DNA of 15,879 nucleotides from an uncultured Chloroflexota bacterium (lineage in GTDB: Bacteria > Chloroflexota > Limnocylindria > Limnocylindrales > CSP1-4). Positions 13,383 through 15,879 of this stretch are shown piece after piece. The position numbers were made by a program, and so were the translations under genes. The notes beneath the pieces are model-generated. The model worked only from the letters and a program-made list of their open reading frames with translations, made no database searches and was not told the origin of the DNA. The stretch spans positions 1 through 15,879 of the forward strand of contig CAIYQJ010000295.1 in the NCBI GenBank assembly GCA_903928275.1, in the 5' to 3' direction. Numbering within the stretch: position 1 is the stretch's first letter; each line of letters begins with the position of its first letter.

Positions 13383-15879
13383 ATGCCGATGGAGTTTCAC
13401 ATCTCGCGCGCCGCCCGCGAGCGGTACCGCGTCGACGACGCGCTCTTCAGCGTGAGCGGGAACGTCGTCCTGCCGGACTTCCCCGCGACGCGCCGCCTCG
13501 CCGCGGCGATGAACGTCGCCCGCGCGGGGGAGGCGCCCTCGATCGCGGCCGGCGACCTCAACGCCATGGGCCTCATCGACGAGATCCTCCACGTCGTGTG
13601 CGCGATGTACCGCGACCAGCGTGACTCCGCGGCGATGGTGGGCGCGCTCGCTGCCGCCCGCGAGCGCGTGGGCGCCGAGCGCCTCGACGCGACCCTGCTC
13701 GCCTTCGCCGACGTCTTCCCGACCGTCACGGTCCATCGCGGCGACGTGGACGCCGTGACCTACCTCGATGGGACCACCGACGGGGTCGCGAATCGAGCCG
13801 TCGTCCTGGAAGAGATGGCGCTCCTTCGCCTGGCGAACCTCAACACCGCCTTCGGGCCCTTCCGCGAGCTCTTCGACGACCGCATGTTCGCCGCGGACAC
13901 CGACTACGTCGAGGTCTTCGACGCCATCGCGGACCACTTCTACTCAGGACCGCGCTTCGGGCCGGACGACCAGACGCTCGTCGAGATGCTCCGGGCGCCG
14001 GCGCTCGCTTCGCCGGATTCGCTCTCGGGGCAGCTCCGATGGATCCGGGACCGCTGGGGGCTCCTTCTCGGCCGCTACATGGACCGGCTCGTCGTGACGC
14101 TCGACGTGCTCTCGGAGGAGGAGCGGGCAGCGTGGCTGCGCTGGATGTCGGCGCACGGTGACGGCACCGGCGGTGCGGACTCCGCGGCCCTCGACGGCCG
14201 TGGCGGCTTCGGCGGCGGCGGCGTGGACGAGCCCGAGCGGTTCAGCCGCGATCTCGACTGGATGCCGCGGGTCGTCCTCATGGCGAAGAGCACCTACGTG
14301 TGGCTGGACCAGCTGTCGCGGGCGTACGGCCGCGATATCCGGACCCTCGATGCGATCCCCGACGCGGAGCTGGACACGCTCGCGCGGCGCGGGATGACGG
14401 GCCTGTGGCTCATCGGCCTGTGGGAGCGGAGTGAGGCGTCGGCGCGGATCAAGCGGATGATGGGCAACCCGGAGGCGGTGGCCTCTGCCTACAGCCTGCG
14501 TGATTACCGCATCGCCGACGACCTCGGCGGCGAGGCCGCGTACGAGGACCTGCGCCAGCGGGCCTGGACGCGAGGGATCCGCCTCGCGTCCGACATGGTC
14601 CCCAACCACATGGGGATCGACTCCTCCTGGGTCGTGGAGCATCCCGACCGATTCCTCTCGCTGCCGGAGCCCCCGTACCCCGCGTATTCGTTCACCGGGC
14701 CCGACCTCTCGGCGGATCGACGGGCGGAGATCAGGGTCGAGGACCACTACTGGGACCGCAGCGATGCGGCCGTGGTCTTCCAGCGCCGCGACCACGACTC
14801 CGGTGAGACGCGGTACATCTACCACGGGAACGACGGGACGAGCATGCCGTGGAACGACACGGCGCAGCTCGACTACCTCAGCCCGGAGGTCCGCGAGACC
14901 GTCATCCAGACGATCGTCGCCGTGGCGCGACGGTTCCCGATCATCCGGTTCGACGCGGCGATGACGCTCGCCAAGAAGCACATCGAGCGGCTCTGGTACC
15001 CGGAGCCGGGGCATGGCGGCGCCATCCCGTCGCGGGCCGAGCATGCGATGCCGCGGGTCGACTTCGACCGCGCGATGCCGATCGAGTTCTGGCGCGAGGT
15101 CGTGGACCGCGTGGCCGCCGAGGTGCCCGACACGCTCCTCCTGGCCGAGGCGTTCTGGCTCATGGAGGGCTACTTCGTCCGGACCCTGGGCATGCATCGC
15201 GTCTACAACAGCGCCTTCATGCACATGCTCCGCGACGAGAAGAACGCGGAATACCGGCTCGTGATGAAGAACACGCTCGAGTTCGACCCGGAGATCCTCA
15301 AGCGCTACGTGAACTTCATGAACAACCCCGACGAGAAGACCGCGGTCGAGCAGTTCGGGAAGGGCGACAAGTACTTCGGTGTCGCCACGCTCCTCGCCAC
15401 GCTGCCGGGGCTCCCGATGTTCGGTCACGGCCAGGTCGAGGGCTTCGGCGAGAAGTACGGGATGGAGTACCGCCGGGCCTACCACGACGAGACGCCCGAC
15501 GGCTGGCTCGTCGATCGCCACGAGCGGGAGATCTTCCCGATCCTGCATCGGCGCCGGCTGTTCGCCGAGGTCCGCGACTTCCTGCTCTACGACGTCGTGG
15601 CGCCCGAGGGGCACGTGAACGAGGACGTCTTCGCGTACTCCAACCGGTCCGGCGCGGATCGCGCGCTCATCGTCTACAACAACCGGTATGCCGAGACGAG
15701 CGGCATCGTCCGTGACAGCGTGGGCTTCGCGGAGAAGGCGCCCGACGGCTCGCGCTCTATCGTGCGGCGCACCCTCGCCGACGGCCTCGACCTCCACCGC
15801 GATGACGGCTGGTACGTGGTCATGCGCGACGCCGCGTCCGGGCTCGAGCACCTGCGGTCGAGCCGCGAGCTGGCCGACC
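13383..15879 (+). CDS. Large GH13 alpha-amylase-family protein, C-terminus cut by window edge
   Basis: The first 832 residues are visible and the frame is open at the right edge. Residues 1 to about 255 form an alpha-helical-looking region with no family I recognise. A Gly/Ser/Asp-rich hinge (about 256-282, GGFGGGG) follows, then a GH13 (beta/alpha)8 catalytic domain. Conserved region I is DMVPNH (404-409). Region II is IRFDAAM with nucleophile D524. Region III is LLLAEAFW with general acid E589. Region IV is NFMNNPDE (644-651) with the transition-state Asp D650, but Pro replaces the usual His before it. Enzymes of this clan hydrolyse or transfer alpha-glucan or trehalose-type linkages; the exact reaction is not readable. 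ATG 13383 is preferred (leaderless -10 at 13370); 13371 and 13389 are in-frame alternatives. It diverges from the aminotransferase. Confidence 0.88.
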   Translation, partial: MPMEFHISRAARERYRVDDALFSVSGNVVLPDFPATRRLAAAMNVARAGEAPSIAAGDLNAMGLIDEILHVVCAMYRDQRDSAAMVGALAAARERVGAERLDATLLAFADVFPTVTVHRGDVDAVTYLDGTTDGVANRAVVLEEMALLRLANLNTAFGPFRELFDDRMFAADTDYVEVFDAIADHFYSGPRFGPDDQTLVEMLRAPALASPDSLSGQLRWIRDRWGLLLGRYMDRLVVTLDVLSEEERAAWLRWMSAHGDGTGGADSAALDGRGGFGGGGVDEPERFSRDLDWMPRVVLMAKSTYVWLDQLSRAYGRDIRTLDAIPDAELDTLARRGMTGLWLIGLWERSEASARIKRMMGNPEAVASAYSLRDYRIADDLGGEAAYEDLRQRAWTRGIRLASDMVPNHMGIDSSWVVEHPDRFLSLPEPPYPAYSFTGPDLSADRRAEIRVEDHYWDRSDAAVVFQRRDHDSGETRYIYHGNDGTSMPWNDTAQLDYLSPEVRETVIQTIVAVARRFPIIRFDAAMTLAKKHIERLWYPEPGHGGAIPSRAEHAMPRVDFDRAMPIEFWREVVDRVAAEVPDTLLLAEAFWLMEGYFVRTLGMHRVYNSAFMHMLRDEKNAEYRLVMKNTLEFDPEILKRYVNFMNNPDEKTAVEQFGKGDKYFGVATLLATLPGLPMFGHGQVEGFGEKYGMEYRRAYHDETPDGWLVDRHEREIFPILHRRRLFAEVRDFLLYDVVAPEGHVNEDVFAYSNRSGADRALIVYNNRYAETSGIVRDSVGFAEKAPDGSRSIVRRTLADGLDLHRDDGWYVVMRDAASGLEHLRSSRELAD

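Noticed and set aside
13143..13937. N-terminal extension of the aminotransferase frame up to 13937
   Set aside because: The extension is low-complexity, overlaps the start of the divergent GH13 gene, and a good ribosome site marks the GTG at 13142.
13944..15851. Minus-strand open frame of 635 codons opposite the GH13 gene
   Set aside because: Antisense to all four GH13 catalytic motifs; composition is typical of the complement of high-GC coding sequence.

Overview
The window is GC-rich DNA (roughly 70 % G+C by eye) with compact, mostly single-gene or two-gene bacterial transcription units. The gene mix is a homodimeric AceE-type pyruvate dehydrogenase E1, an FTR1 permease, a SIMPL protein, a dimethylargininase, a kelch lipoprotein and a large GH13 protein. 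Several genes appear to be leaderless. This suits a high-GC soil or freshwater bacterium such as a Chloroflexota member (Limnocylindria-like) or an actinobacterium. That placement is an inference from style and gene content; no rRNA or other decisive marker is present. I see no tRNA, rRNA, CRISPR array, insertion sequence, phage gene or integrase.

Layout, left to right. (1) 1-1285, minus strand: a nicotinamidase translationally coupled (GTGA overlap) to an SRPBCC-fold protein whose C-terminus dissolves into a perfect 21-bp tandem repeat (heptad GADLAAA) running off the left edge. (2) 1344-5940, plus strand: aceE (893 aa, divergent from the nicotinamidase), then an FTR1 iron permease with a textbook sigma70-type promoter, then an exported SIMPL protein. 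A perfect 17-bp inverted repeat and a short GC-rich tandem repeat follow. (3) 6110-6940, minus strand: aldose 1-epimerase, convergent with the SIMPL gene. (4) 7024-9307, plus strand: dimethylargininase and an M20 metallopeptidase/deacylase, a probable two-gene operon. (5) 9354-13142, minus strand: a 64-aa zinc-ribbon protein, a kelch-repeat lipoprotein coupled (ATGA) to a four-helix membrane protein, and a class III aminotransferase. (6) 13383-15879, plus strand: the first 832 residues of a large GH13 alpha-amylase-family protein, divergent from the aminotransferase and cut by the right edge.

Most genes look like ordinary housekeeping or accessory metabolism: pyruvate oxidation, NAD salvage, iron uptake, sugar mutarotation, methylarginine breakdown and alpha-glucan metabolism. 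There is no single obvious multi-gene novel system. The items most worth following are a recurrent TANNNT-N6-9-ATG arrangement (leaderless transcription) before five genes, the heptad-repeat tail on the SRPBCC protein, the GH13 protein with an unassigned 250-residue N-terminal region and His replaced by Pro in conserved region IV, the coupled membrane-protein/kelch-lipoprotein pair, and the small zinc-ribbon gene with a long untranslated leader.
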